A DNA stretch of 64,000 nucleotides from positions 30,253,769 through 30,317,768 of the forward strand of contig JAUJPP010000007.1 of NCBI GenBank assembly GCA_030562195.1, read 5' to 3'. The stretch's first letter is position 1, and the number at the start of each line of letters is the position of its first letter. The translations under genes and the position numbers were made by a program. Shown here piece after piece: positions 1 through 10,500 of this stretch. The DNA is from Nipponacmea schrenckii (Eukaryota > Mollusca > Gastropoda > Lottiidae). Below the pieces are notes generated by a model. The model searched no databases. It was given only the letters and a program-made list of their open reading frames with translations, and was not told the DNA's origin.

Positions 1-117
1 AATGACAAAGTTGATGGTTTCCAATTCACACTGATGGAACCTTTAGCCATCTTAGAATCTTGTTTTAGAGTGATACTGTGGTATTAACAGAGACCAGAGG
101 AATAATTATGTACATAC

Positions 118-3100
118 CTGTAAATTCTGAATTTAGTAAATCTTTTCTAGCTCCTAATAAGGCATTCGCAAAGAACCAATCAATACAACACAATAACAAA
201 TGGTAAGAATTAACTAGATCATCACTTATTGCTGGGAAATTGCCTGAAATTTAACAAGAAAAAATAAAATTCCTCAGTCGCCATCTAGCAAAATTCACAG
301 CCCTTTGAAGTTGAACAGACTAAATATTTTATGATGAGATGACTTTTGTGCAAATATTCTATTCTTCAATAAACTGTAGTTTGTTACAAAACTCTATGAC
401 GTAGGCAATACATAATAATAATAATAATAATAAACTCTTTATTTTACATGGGTCAGAATTAGGCCCAATACACAAGGACATGGTCCTGTCTCACATTCAG
501 CCCATAAAAACAATAACGCCATTTAAGATTTGTGACATAATATAACTGGTCATATAAAACAGTGAAATTGTATTAATAAGAAATACACGTGGGTAACATT
601 AGCATTATTGGTGTGTGAAATTTGTAATATATTCAGTTTGTCATGTGATCAATTCATTTACCTAAGAAGACCAACGTTTAATTCTTAACTACAAAACTGG
701 TAAATCAAATTTATCAACTCTTTTTCAAATAAAGGGACAAGTTAAGCAATTGAATTCTAGACACAAACTTTTTTTTAAATACGAGTATATCAGAATAGTA
801 TCTTACCTTTTACTTGAACAAACATAGTCCAAGCAAACGTAAACACCTCACTAATTGTACATGGTAAACGCCTAGAATCGTAGAAAAACTTAATGAAAAT
901 ATCTTATCACAAATGAAAAGAAATGTATTTGAATTATCAAAAAAAAAATAGACCCTCGTTCAAGGATCCAGGTAAACAAATACAAACAGTTGGAGTAATT
1001 ATGTAAACTCTTCAAACTTCATTCTAAGAAAACACAACATTCACATTTTCCAGTAGGGAATGCATAATGAAAAGTTATTCTAAAATTTCAAACAGTGTAA
1101 CACATGTCAGCCGTTTGAGATAAATTCTTGTTCATATTTATCATGAACAGAACAACACCTTGTAATTTGTATAACTCTAAAAGTATTGTTAAATATCCAT
1201 ACATTTGATATCATCTTCAATAATATTTATGTCGCGTTTATTTGATCTCTAACAATACAAATATATTTAATATATGATTCAAAAATACTTAAAAAGGTAA
1301 AATTTTATTGTTAACCAAAACAAGTGAATAAAAGTAACAGAATGAAAGTGATGTTAATAGGAACAGTGGTGAAAAAGAAAAGAACTACCTCTCATCTACA
1401 CTATTAACAGGACTACATTGTTTAATTCTACGCCTGGAGTTACTTTAGTAAAATAACAGACACACAGATAAATTATGGTAAAATACAACAGAACTGAGGA
1501 TAGATATAATAGGTAATTTTCTAGTTTTTAAAGGGATAATAGGTCTTAAAATGAACATAAAACTTGAAATTTTTTAATTTGGCCAGTAAGCGCTCTATTC
1601 ATCAGTAAATATACCTGCTGCCTTAAATAACATAAAAATATAAATAAATATCCTAAAAAAAAATAAGCAATTATCCATAAAGATGCATTTGATTATTGAA
1701 AAACGCTTAATAAATGGATAAATGACTTAGTTTTGCTCATTTTCAAGATTTTAAGAGATTCTGTTACTTTATGACACTAGGTAAGTTCACTGATGAATAT
1801 ATAGTCATATTTACCATTCTTGAGAACTAAAATTTTATGTTCATGCTAAGACCTATTATCTCTTTAATATCGAAATTCTGCCCTATTCTTGTTGGAGAAA
1901 TAGTCAACAATAGTCATGTCCATCCTTCCAAATTAAATTTGTTCTTACAGCAGTCTTACAAGATGAAGACAGGCAAAGTTCTGCAGGGTGCAATAGGGGA
2001 AATTTTGTCAGGACAGCAGCATTAGCCTACTCCTTTTGCTATTTCAAAATGTCAAGGGATCTTGTTTATTGTCCCATTCATGTCAGGCCCTCCAACCTAC
2101 ATAAAAAGCAAGTCAATCTTAGATTATCCTCCTTGTGTTACAAGAGACAAAGCTGAACAAAAGAAAACGCCACAGTGATCACTAAATAAACTTACCTCTT
2201 ATTTCTGCTTCTTGGCCTAGGGCTGTCTGAAGCAGGATCTTGAAATATATCCAAAAATATTGGTTGAAATTTCTTGAAAATTACAGTTGACACAGCAAAG
2301 TTTCTCTCAAGTCGATCAACCTTATTTCTGAATTCCGCTGGCAGATTGGCCATGTCAGACCATTTTTTCATCTTGTTGAAAAATTGAATCAAACTGAAAG
2401 AATGAAAAATAAATTAATTTATAGAATGATATCAAAATCATCCAACAGCAATTATTTCCATTCATTTTATGATTTGAAAGACTAAAAGTGAATTTTAATA
2501 GTGATGGTAAATGCATCACAAAAGTTAGTTTTCCTTTTCACACTTTAAGAATGATTGAATGTTAGAGTGAAAACTGACTAAATTATATATCTTCAATTTT
2601 GGTCTATTTAAAGGGATACTGCATGATCATAAAATTCAAGTTTTCAAGAATGCTCAATATGACAATATATTCATCAGCAAACTAACCTAGCTAGTAGGCT
2701 ATCATATAGTTAGGGAAAGCTAACAAAACTGAGTCATTTTTTAAAAAAAACGCATAATCAATTTATTAGGCGTTTTTCAATTATCAAATGCATCTTTATA
2801 GATAATAACTTGAATATTTAATTATTTTTTATCTTATTTATGGACGCAGGTATGTATTTGATGAATAGAGTCTAGCCTAATTGGCCATTTTCAAAGACCC
2901 AGTATCCCTTTATTAGGCCTAAAGGCTTAAAATAAATCACTAAATGGCCATTTATTATTAAATTGATAGGGTAGACGAAACCTTTGACATCTCATACGCT
3001 CATTCCAATCATGGGGTAATTACAAAAGAAATCAGACCTGTCACAATCAAACTAGGTTGGCCTATTATTATTATTATTAACCTACCTGAATTTGGCAGAT

Positions 3101-3459
3101 CGAAGCAATCGAGTTAAAGACACGCAATTTCCCTCTACAATTCCCCGACCAACCGTAGGAACAATGGTACGTCGACATGCTTCGTACAAGGCACAGGCTA
3201 GCCATTGAATTTTATCTCCCTGAAATAAAAATAGCGATAAATATGAATAGAAATTCAAACGGAAGTCAGAGTGAGAGGCTATTTAATACAAAACATGGCG
3301 GCCGTATTTTTTTTATCTTACCTCCAGAGTGAAATTAACTTGGATTCTCTGATATGATTGCCACGCTTCTTCCTTCGCATTGAGGTCCATGTTAAGATCA
3401 AGGCATAATTCATCATATCTTTGTTGGACGCTGTCCTCACCCTCGTCGGACAGCCCCAT
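118..3459 (-). CDS. RBL1: Retinoblastoma-like pocket protein (p107/p130 type), 5' part, continues off left edge
   Basis: Five coding exons on the minus strand: 3459-3322 (starts ATG), 3219-3086, 2393-2196, 871-807 and 243-118. All have GT-AG borders and phases that join without a frame break, giving about 220 residues. The translation follows the N-terminal domain of vertebrate RBL1/RBL2 closely: WLACALYEACRR in exon 2, IQFFNKMKKW and FKKFQPIFLDIFQ in exon 3, FAWTMFVQVKG in exon 4, and DDLVNSYHLLLCC with FFANALLG in exon 5. In the family this cyclin-like N-terminal region precedes the A/B pocket that binds E2F4/5 and LxCxE proteins; the pocket would lie left of the window. The protein acts in the nucleus as a cell-cycle repressor (DREAM/MuvB complex). 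Invertebrates usually carry one RBL gene, so whether it is called RBL1 or RBL2 is arbitrary. The start was chosen because MGLSDEGED begins an acidic leader like that of the family. Confidence 0.93.
412..520. repeat. ATA microsatellite with interspersed-repeat tail in RBL intron
   Basis: A run of about seven (ATA)n units is followed by an apparently repeat-derived tail (AAACTCTTTATTTTACATGG and onward). A similar (TAA)n start with a TTTATAAAGCGCC tail is at 47817-47850. It lies in the intron between RBL exons 4 and 5. The rest of the 872-2195 intron shows no coding sequence apart from the MITE and SINE listed separately. Confidence 0.5.
1528..1867. mobile_element. MITE, AAAGGGATA family, copy 1
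   Basis: The left end TTAAAGGGATAATAGGTCTT and the right end, read on the other strand as TTAAAGAGATAATAGGTCTT, form an inverted repeat of about 35 bp with few mismatches. The interior shares GAAAAACGCTTAATAAATGG-type sequence with the other copies. It lies in an RBL intron. No ORF belongs to it. Confidence 0.7.
1965..2100 (-). mobile_element. SINE-A fragment (reverse orientation)
   Basis: The reverse complement matches the central part of the SINE family seen intact at 27181-27455: GGGACAATAAAC, then AAAAGGAGTAGGCTAATGC, then a segment ending in a TTGCACNCTGC motif. It lies in the RBL intron between exons 3 and 4. Confidence 0.6.
2608..2913. mobile_element. MITE, AAAGGGATA family, copy 2
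   Basis: TTTAAAGGGATACTGCATG at the left is mirrored by CCAGTATCCCTTTAT at the right, a terminal inverted repeat of about 13-15 bp. The interior carries the AAACGC/GCGTTTTTCAATTAT palindromic segment also found in the other copies. It lies in the RBL intron between exons 2 and 3. Confidence 0.75.
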
Positions 3460-4130
3460 TTTTGCGGTTCTACTTTTTATCAACCCGCTAAACAGGCCAA
3501 TATTGACCCGTATTCACAAATTGATGATGGAAATCCTGTGGCGGGAAAATGCTCGCTCTTCATTTCACGTCTTTTAAATCCATCCGCTATGAAATATAAC
3601 ACCAACTCAGTTTTTCAAATAAATTTTGTTGAAAATATCACATCAAATATCTTTTATAATTTAAAACACAATGGTTAATTTTCTAAAATATAATTTTATC
3701 CCAACTAGAACGATCTTTGGGTTGTAACTCTAGGCGTATGGATATTGATAACGGTAAATTTCAGCATGTCTCCACTCGATTGTCAATATCAGCTGAGTGA
3801 GTTGTTATCAAACTGAAAACTCGTTAAATACCGTTATAAACTAACCTATTAACCTAATCAGCCTTTCATATTCAATTTTTGATGTAATAAATATATCTAT
3901 AAGTTCTATAGCCTTGTTATATATGATATCTAAGGCATGTCAACTTAATTGGCAATTAATAAAGTGGATGTTATTACAACACGTCGATACACCAAAATAC
4001 TGTCCTTGACCTGGTGGAAATTCATGCAAAGTTAGTGGCCTGCGATACGATTTTGCCATTATTCGACCGTTTCACACCTGGTCAACGCAAAATAAACTTT
4101 CGGATTTTTCAACCCGGTTTCCCCTTATCC
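3460..4130. other. RBL upstream region, no gene seen
   Basis: This stretch holds the RBL promoter side, including the E2F-like site near 3540. Short reading frames on the plus strand at 3380-3678 overlap RBL exon 1 antisense and have no protein-like character. Nothing else is supported. Confidence 0.5.
3538..3550 (-). promoter_or_regulatory. E2F site upstream of the RBL start codon
   Basis: GGCGGGAAAA lies about 80 bp upstream of the RBL ATG on the coding-strand side. It matches the E2F/DP consensus (TTTSSCGC family). Vertebrate p107 is E2F-regulated, so a functional autoregulatory site is reasonable, but this is motif evidence only. A YY1-like ATGGCGGCC also sits in the first intron at about 3295-3303. 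Confidence 0.5.
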
Positions 4131-4131
4131 T

Positions 4132-4395
4132 TGTTGATGTAGGTCGGAGCGACTGACATGGAAGCGTCTATTATTGTTGTATGGATGAGACAATAAACCG
4201 AGGCCCAGTACGTTAAAGATATAGGCTACATTGTCAGTTGTAAATCGCAAAAGGAGTAGATTAATGCCACTGTCCTGGCAAATCCCCCCCCCCCCCCTTG
4301 CACACTGTATGGCACTCCGGTAGGCCTATTCATATGCCAATCAGATGCAGAGAGTAGGACAGAACTCCATTGCATGTGTAGCCCAGGCCTAGGCC
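4132..4395 (+). mobile_element. SINE-A copy
   Basis: It begins with GATGTAGGTCGGAGCGACTG, nearly identical to the start of the copy at 20525. It then has the GACAATAAACCGAGGCCCAG block, an AAAAGGAGTAGATTAATGCC block and the TTGCACACTGTATGG block in family order. A C homopolymer of about 15 bases interrupts it near 4286. Confidence 0.7.
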
Positions 4396-4631
4396 TACTT
4401 GACTGCTGTTCTCCACTATCATTCAAATGAGTTACTGATAATATACCAATATCAATGCCAAACCTTTTGGATGATTCTGATCCTTGATAGGATATAGGTT
4501 CTATTAGCGAGACATTTGTTGTAGGACGAATTAATTTGATTTTAGGACTGTCGAAATTTTTTTCTTCAATGTTCATTTTGTCATAATACATCGTTAAGAA
4601 TTAAGACCATTAAATAAAATTATAACACCCA

Positions 4632-6304
4632 GGGGCGTAGCGGACCATTTTGACTGGGGGGGGGGGGGGGTAACGTCTAAGTTTTAACGACGAACACGTG
4701 TAGCCTAACGTCTAAGTTTTACCGACGAACACGTGTTCTACCGGGGGACAAAAATAACTTAACGCGATAAACTAGTGTCCAAAAGAAACTATACCAATGT
4801 TTTTTCAATTCTTTTTTTCACAAAGTGGATTTTTTAATATGAAAACCTGCTAATATGTATTGCACATCCCAAACACCTCATAGTCGATCAAAAATACTGG
4901 GAAAAATCAATCTCTTCTCGGAAAAACACAAATTTCGTGAATGTGATATTTCCCTCTCTAGCTGTACGTGCATATTAACTGTATAAAACAGCTGACAGAC
5001 CCCACCCATTTTTAAAGGTTTGACATATTGATTGTACAGATTTTATTCAAATGAATTTCTGCACAGATGTTGATAAAAGATTTTAGTATTACACCAATTC
5101 TAAATTTCTGCATTTTTTAGTATCTCTTTACTGTCCTTGCAAACAAGTGGTAAAGTATCTTTTGGACATTAGTTTACATTATACACGAACGAAATCCATC
5201 GTTAAAGCAAATCCTTAACCTTTGAAAACCATATAAATCAGGGGTGTATCTAGAATGTGCCTGAGAGGGGGGACTGAAAGGTGATTTCTTCGAGGCAAGT
5301 CCTGCAGGCCAAAGGCCTTCGTATTTGGCCCTTGCAGTGGCGGGGGGTTCGGGGGTCCTTCCCCGGAAAATTTTACAAACTAGGAAACCCGGAGAATACA
5401 TCTAACGCGATTTTGGAAGTTTTTTCCAAATTATCAATTTCCATCGGAAAACCATAGGTTTTCTATGTCCTGCGTTTTACCGACATGGCGGGGGGTTTCG
5501 GGGGTTCTTCCCAGCAATATTTTACAAACTAGGAGTATACATCTGACGCGATTTTGGAAGTCGTTTCCACCGGTCAATATTATCAATTTTCATCGGAAAA
5601 CCATATGTTTTATATAGCCTATTCTGTGAGTTTTACCGACAAGTTCAGTAAATATCACTTTTTATGTAGACGAACAGTTTTCTGATAACATCATAACTGA
5701 CACAAGGTTTCCACTCTTTCGGTCAGCCAATCGGTTTTACCGAAGGCTCTATTCCCCATCCATGACCGTCTATTATCGACCGATTCCGCGTTTTACCGAC
5801 AAGTTTAGTAAAAATCACTTAATGTAGACCAACGGTTTACAGATAACAACTTAACAGACACGTTTTTCACTCTTTCGGTTAACAAATCTGTTTTACCGAC
5901 GGCTCTATTTATGACCTTCTATCGGCCAATTCCGCGTTTTACCGACAAACTCGAACAGCTTACCGATAACAAGGGTATCGGTTAACCAATCGGTTTACCG
6001 GAAGACTCCAGTCATAACTAACTTATACCGATTCCGGTAGTTTCAGTAAAAAAATAACTTTTAATGTTGAGAGTTTACTGATAACATCATAACCAACACA
6101 AGGTTTTTACTTTTTAGGTTATTTGGTTTCCGACTGTCCTACCTTGCCATCTTTTATCGACCGCTCATAACCAACACAATGTTTTGACTTTTTAGGTTAA
6201 TTAATCGGTTTAATCGATCAATTCCTCGTTTTACAGACGAGTTCAGTAAAAGTGGGGGGGGGGGGGGTGCGACACCCCCACACCCTCCCGTACGCTACGC
6301 CCCT
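4632..6304. mobile_element. Non-autonomous hAT-like foldback element
   Basis: The ends are perfect inverted copies: CCAGGGGCGTAGCG at the left and CGCTACGCCCCTGG at the right. Flanking 8-mers ATAACACC and GTAACATC agree at 6 of 8 positions, which fits an aged 8 bp target duplication. CAGGGGCG-type ends with 8 bp duplications are typical of hAT elements. No transposase is visible. The interior is repetitive: a direct duplication of GTCTAAGTTTTA-CGACGAACACGTGT near 4675-4735, a duplicated segment of about 90 bp (5338-5430 and 5486-5575), and several units containing TTTTACCGAC with AGTTCAGTAAA between 5460 and 6250. G homopolymers border both ends. Confidence 0.7.
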
Positions 6305-6755
6305 GGTAACATCCGTATTCAGAGAATTTATTCCATAAGATGAACGGTCATACCGAAATCTAATCTGTAGATTAACCATGTCAATGACCTATTCCGAAAC
6401 ATTTCAAGTCTAAAGATCAACATTCATTCAAGAAAACACGAGGATGAAGGTAGAAGAATATTTATTATCAAAGGGTTTCCCATATAACTACTATGAACTT
6501 CAGGCAAGTAGCCAAAAAATTTTTAATAGTGTTAAATCAGAGAATATCATTTCTTCTGCCCACTTGGTTTGCAGACTAGCTACGGTTTACTTTGTGAGGA
6601 AGAGATGAAACTTCGATTAACTGAAATACAAAAATTAGTGATATTTATTGAAAGGTCATAAAGGGTCAATGTGTTAGTGATTTTAAAGAGACAGTACTCA
6701 AAAAAGAATTATCAAAAACATCGTAAAAAAACCTGTAAATATTTCTAAAATATAT

Positions 6756-6885
6756 TTAAAGGGATACTGCGTCCTAACATTTTAAACTTGGCCAATGAAA
6801 GCTCTTTTCATCAGTAAACATACCTGCTGCCATAAATAACATAAAAAATATTTTAAAAACTAATTATCCATAAGGATCACAGGCG
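6756..6885 (+). mobile_element. MITE, AAAGGGATA family, truncated copy 3
   Basis: It starts TTTAAAGGGATACTGCGTCC and continues with TTGGCCAATGAAAGCTCTTTTCATCAG and ACCTGCTGCC, parallel to copy 1 at 1530-1640. The right half is missing: similarity stops near 6885. Confidence 0.65.
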
Positions 6886-7541
6886 TGCGGGAGGTTTTGA
6901 AACTGGGCGAGCGGGAGAGATTTGTGCCCGAATCTCGGACTCGACCCGAATTCTACTGAACGCGGAGCCGCGTCGGGTTGGGCCGACTACTCATATTGAT
7001 AACAGACAATACACTGGCCAAGTGAACTGTTATTTCGCGAGCTAAATCGGTGCAGGAATCGGTTCCCGGTAATATTAGTGGTTATTTTCTAAAAAAAACC
7101 CAAGAAGACTCGGGAACTTTCATTTCCCGAAAATGTCGAGAATTTTGCCCGAATATGATCGAGCCGAATTTTTTTTTGAGGGGGGGGGGGGCGTTATATA
7201 TATATATATATATATAATGTATTATAATGGTGTGGGTAAACGAATCTGGAATGTAGAAAACCAGTTTGATATGTCTCTGATTGTTTTATCGTCTGCAAGA
7301 CAGAGCGTCCCCACCGAATTTTTCATTTTCAAGTGCATGATTTAATGCACACGACCCAAAGTAATAGTATTTTATCTAAACTGTCTCAACTGGAGAAATA
7401 TACGGAAGTAACAGAGTGGTAAGCGAATTTGCTGTCTTCATTAATATAGTGAAAACGACCACCTTGAGATTTGTCTGCTTGCAGCCTATCGGTTTGCGAT
7501 GTAGTGGCTGTTTGTTCATTGGGATAATTGGGATTTAATAT
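6886..7541. other. Intergenic stretch, AT microsatellite
   Basis: It contains a TTTTTTTTTGAGGGGGGGGGG run followed by (TA)n at about 7196-7216. Reading frames here are short and lack domain-like sequence. It is the putative 3' flank of the ZP-sushi-WSC gene; no clear poly(A) signal was found. Confidence 0.4.
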
Positions 7542-7585
7542 CTACCAGGTTCCTGACGATTTCAGTTTCAAAGCGACTAGATGTT
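7542..7585 (-). other. Possible terminal exon of the ZP-sushi-WSC gene
   Basis: After the last WSC exon (phase 1), an acceptor TCCAG opens a 44-bp exon with two bases plus 14 codons ending in TAG, in the right phase. The implied intron is 72 bp, comparable with the 81-86 bp introns of the array. The peptide is not conserved in any family I know, so an alternative distant terminal exon is possible. Confidence 0.3.
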
Positions 7586-10500
7586 CTGGACCTATCCAAT
7601 AAATATTTTATCTGTCTTACAAAATTTGGCCTAGGCAGATCACCAAAAAATACTTACTCAGGAAGACTGTCAATGCCCCCGAAGTAAGACATGGTTCAGA
7701 GATGGAATTACATGGTTGGATACAACTTTGAAAGGGTTTAGGGTCCAAACTGTTACCAATGATACCCATAAAGTTACTAGAACACATACACTTATAACCG
7801 TCTTGAATGCCATAGAAACTATCACCATCTGAAATAAATTTCATTTTGCTTTAATATGAAAAAACGGTTCTTAGAAAACGTGTTGAGTGCTAAGGAACAA
7901 ATTTATAAGAAGCGTAACAAAATCAAAATTAGTAACCAGCAATACAAATGTACAGTTATACATATTATGTTCAATAAATAAAAGACTGGCAGATTATGAG
8001 TTTCAGACACTAAGTCAGAAAAATTCATATCAACAAAATTGCTCGTGATAACACTTACACAAGCATGAAATTGGGGTTTCTTGTGAATAGTCCATGTATT
8101 CTCAAGTTCAAAAGACCTATGTGGACGTAGAAATGCTTGGGTAATCCATAATACATATTATTCAAAATGAGATATGAGTTAAACGTATTTAAATTAATTC
8201 ATAATGTTTTTACAAAATGATATTGATATTGCCTTTTGCTAGAGATAATGCCATTGTTGTTGTGGAAAATATTAAGGAATGTGGCCAAGTACGCATGCGT
8301 AACAACGGTTAGCGTCCGGTTATGTACCGACTTGACAGACTAGGTGATCAAAAAAAGATCAACGACATTTGAACAACATTTGAGACTTGACGTGCATACA
8401 TAATGGCAGTACCCTGTCGCGGGAAATTCCGTCATAATTAACCTAATTACAAGTTAATTAAGGACTTGAGGGACCACCTGGTATTTTTCCCGGTCATTAG
8501 AACACCTTTACTTTCTATTGATATAAGTATTACCGGTCCAATTATGGTATATATATTATATGTATATACATGAAAATAAGGGAACCCTTCTTTAAAGCTG
8601 GTGTTGTTAATTCAAAACCCATCTTATCAAGTGACCTGGATTTTCAATAGCAAAGTAACTTTTACCCATGTTAGTTTGTACAAAATAGGTTTTATTTTAA
8701 GAATTATAAATGGTTATAATTACTGTCGTAACACGCAGCGCCACAACGCGCCGTGGATCGAACAGTAGGCATACTGGGATCAAGATCTGCACTTGAAAGA
8801 TGTGTAGACGAGGTTCCAGAAGTTGGTGTATCTACACAAGCCTCAATAAAACTAGGCCTTGGATCTACAAATAAAAAAAAAATGTAAATGAAGAAATAAA
8901 TGTAGAACTATAAATTCAGTGGATTAGTTTGTATGGATTAGAAATTCATGGTAAAATTTTTGGTACCGTTCCCGAAGTTAAGTTAGGAAATAGTAGCCTA
9001 ATTTTAGGCGGGCGTATGGGCGACAACGATCTGTGCGGTCCATAAAAAAATAATAATTACCATTTAATTCTTGGTAAATGGGCTGCGGTATTTCGGTACA
9101 AGGTTCATCTTCAGGCACCGATTGAAGATAGCTAAAACCACACCAACAATCACTGTCAAAAAAGCTGGTAAGTTTGAACATCCCATCTAAAGGAAATAAC
9201 AGTTGCAAAAATTGAATCCAAAATTTTTAAGGCGATCTGAAAAATTCCATAATATACAGAGTTCTAAAAGATATTCCAGCTGATACTATCCAGATGAAAT
9301 TCCAACGTGTACAATCGGAGTTGTACGTACTAAATTTGGTTCTGAACTGACTTAAAAACTGAAAATAAAATTGAATTTTATAATTATCGTCAGTTCTATC
9401 TCAAGAATGACCACGTGGCCATTGAACCGGATACAGCCAGCGCTACTATTTAGGTTAGAAATTATTACGAAATCGGCATTACATTAAATGGCTCATGTTA
9501 AAGAAAAGATGATGGAACTATAGTCGGTTTACTTCGTTAGCTCAAATAAAAAAAAACTAAAAACAATTAAATATTGGCTTGAAATTGCCATGCAGGTTAC
9601 ATACCAAAACAGACCTCGTTACAAACTTGTTCGCTGTTAACAAACGTTGGACTGAACGTTAGTTCATATCTATCTTGGACGGGCCCGAACATAAGGCATG
9701 GTGCCAAAGTCTCTGCAATTGATTTCAAATTGAAGTATTTTTAGTCTGATTTTACGATTTGAAAAGAACAATAGTAGAGAAATCACGAGCGGAAAGCCAG
9801 CTTTTCTGGTTTCGAAATAAATCCTAATCATTTGTGGGACAGGGGCAGAGATATTTCGAAAAAAAGGTCAAAAGACGTGAGAGTGTTGACGATCCATTAA
9901 AATGTATGGATGAAAAACATGAGCATTAAGACATCAACCTTCGCCTAATATACCATTTGTAAACGATTTGAGGATCATCTTAAACATACTTTGTATAACT
10001 GTACATTCCAAAGGACCAGTTTCCCAAGATCCAGAAGCAAGGCAATCAAGAGACGAATCTCCACCGCTAACAGTGTATCCTGGTTTACAAGTGTAGGTTG
10101 CTGTACTGGTGAAGGTTGTAGCGGAATAAGCTACATTGGAGTTAGTACCATTAGGCGGCGTACCACAATCTTTAGCTGTAAAATAAAAATTCATTGAGTT
10201 GAAGAATCGGCATTTTAATCCAGACTATGAAGCTCGGAACAATTTTATAATTACCTACCTGTACATTCCAACGGACCAGTTTCCCAATATCCAGAAGCAA
10301 GGCAATCAAGTGACGAATCTCCACCGCTAACAGTGTATCCTGGATTACAAGTGTAGGTTGCTGTACTGGAGAAGGTTGTAGCGGAATAAGCTACATTGGA
10401 GTTAGTACCATTTGGCGGCGTACCACAATCTTTAGCTGTAAAATAAAATTCATTGAGTTGAAGACTCGGCATTTAATCCAGACTATGTAGCTCGGAACAA

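Noticed and set aside
7130..7345. 70-residue plus frame across G-run and TA repeats
   Set aside because: It is driven by a homopolymer and microsatellite translation (IYIYIYI), with no protein character.
7390..7540. Open minus frame encoding a polar tail (QADKSQGGRFHYINEDSKF)
   Set aside because: Its acceptor would require phase 0, which does not match the phase-1 end of the last WSC exon. No transmembrane exon was found between them.
8049..8110. Candidate 58-bp minus exon with acceptor CACATAG and donor TTGT|GTAAGTG
   Set aside because: Its phase (1 to 2) breaks the frame into the next WSC exon, while direct joining of 8864-8724 to 7828-7658 keeps phase and WSC cysteine spacing.
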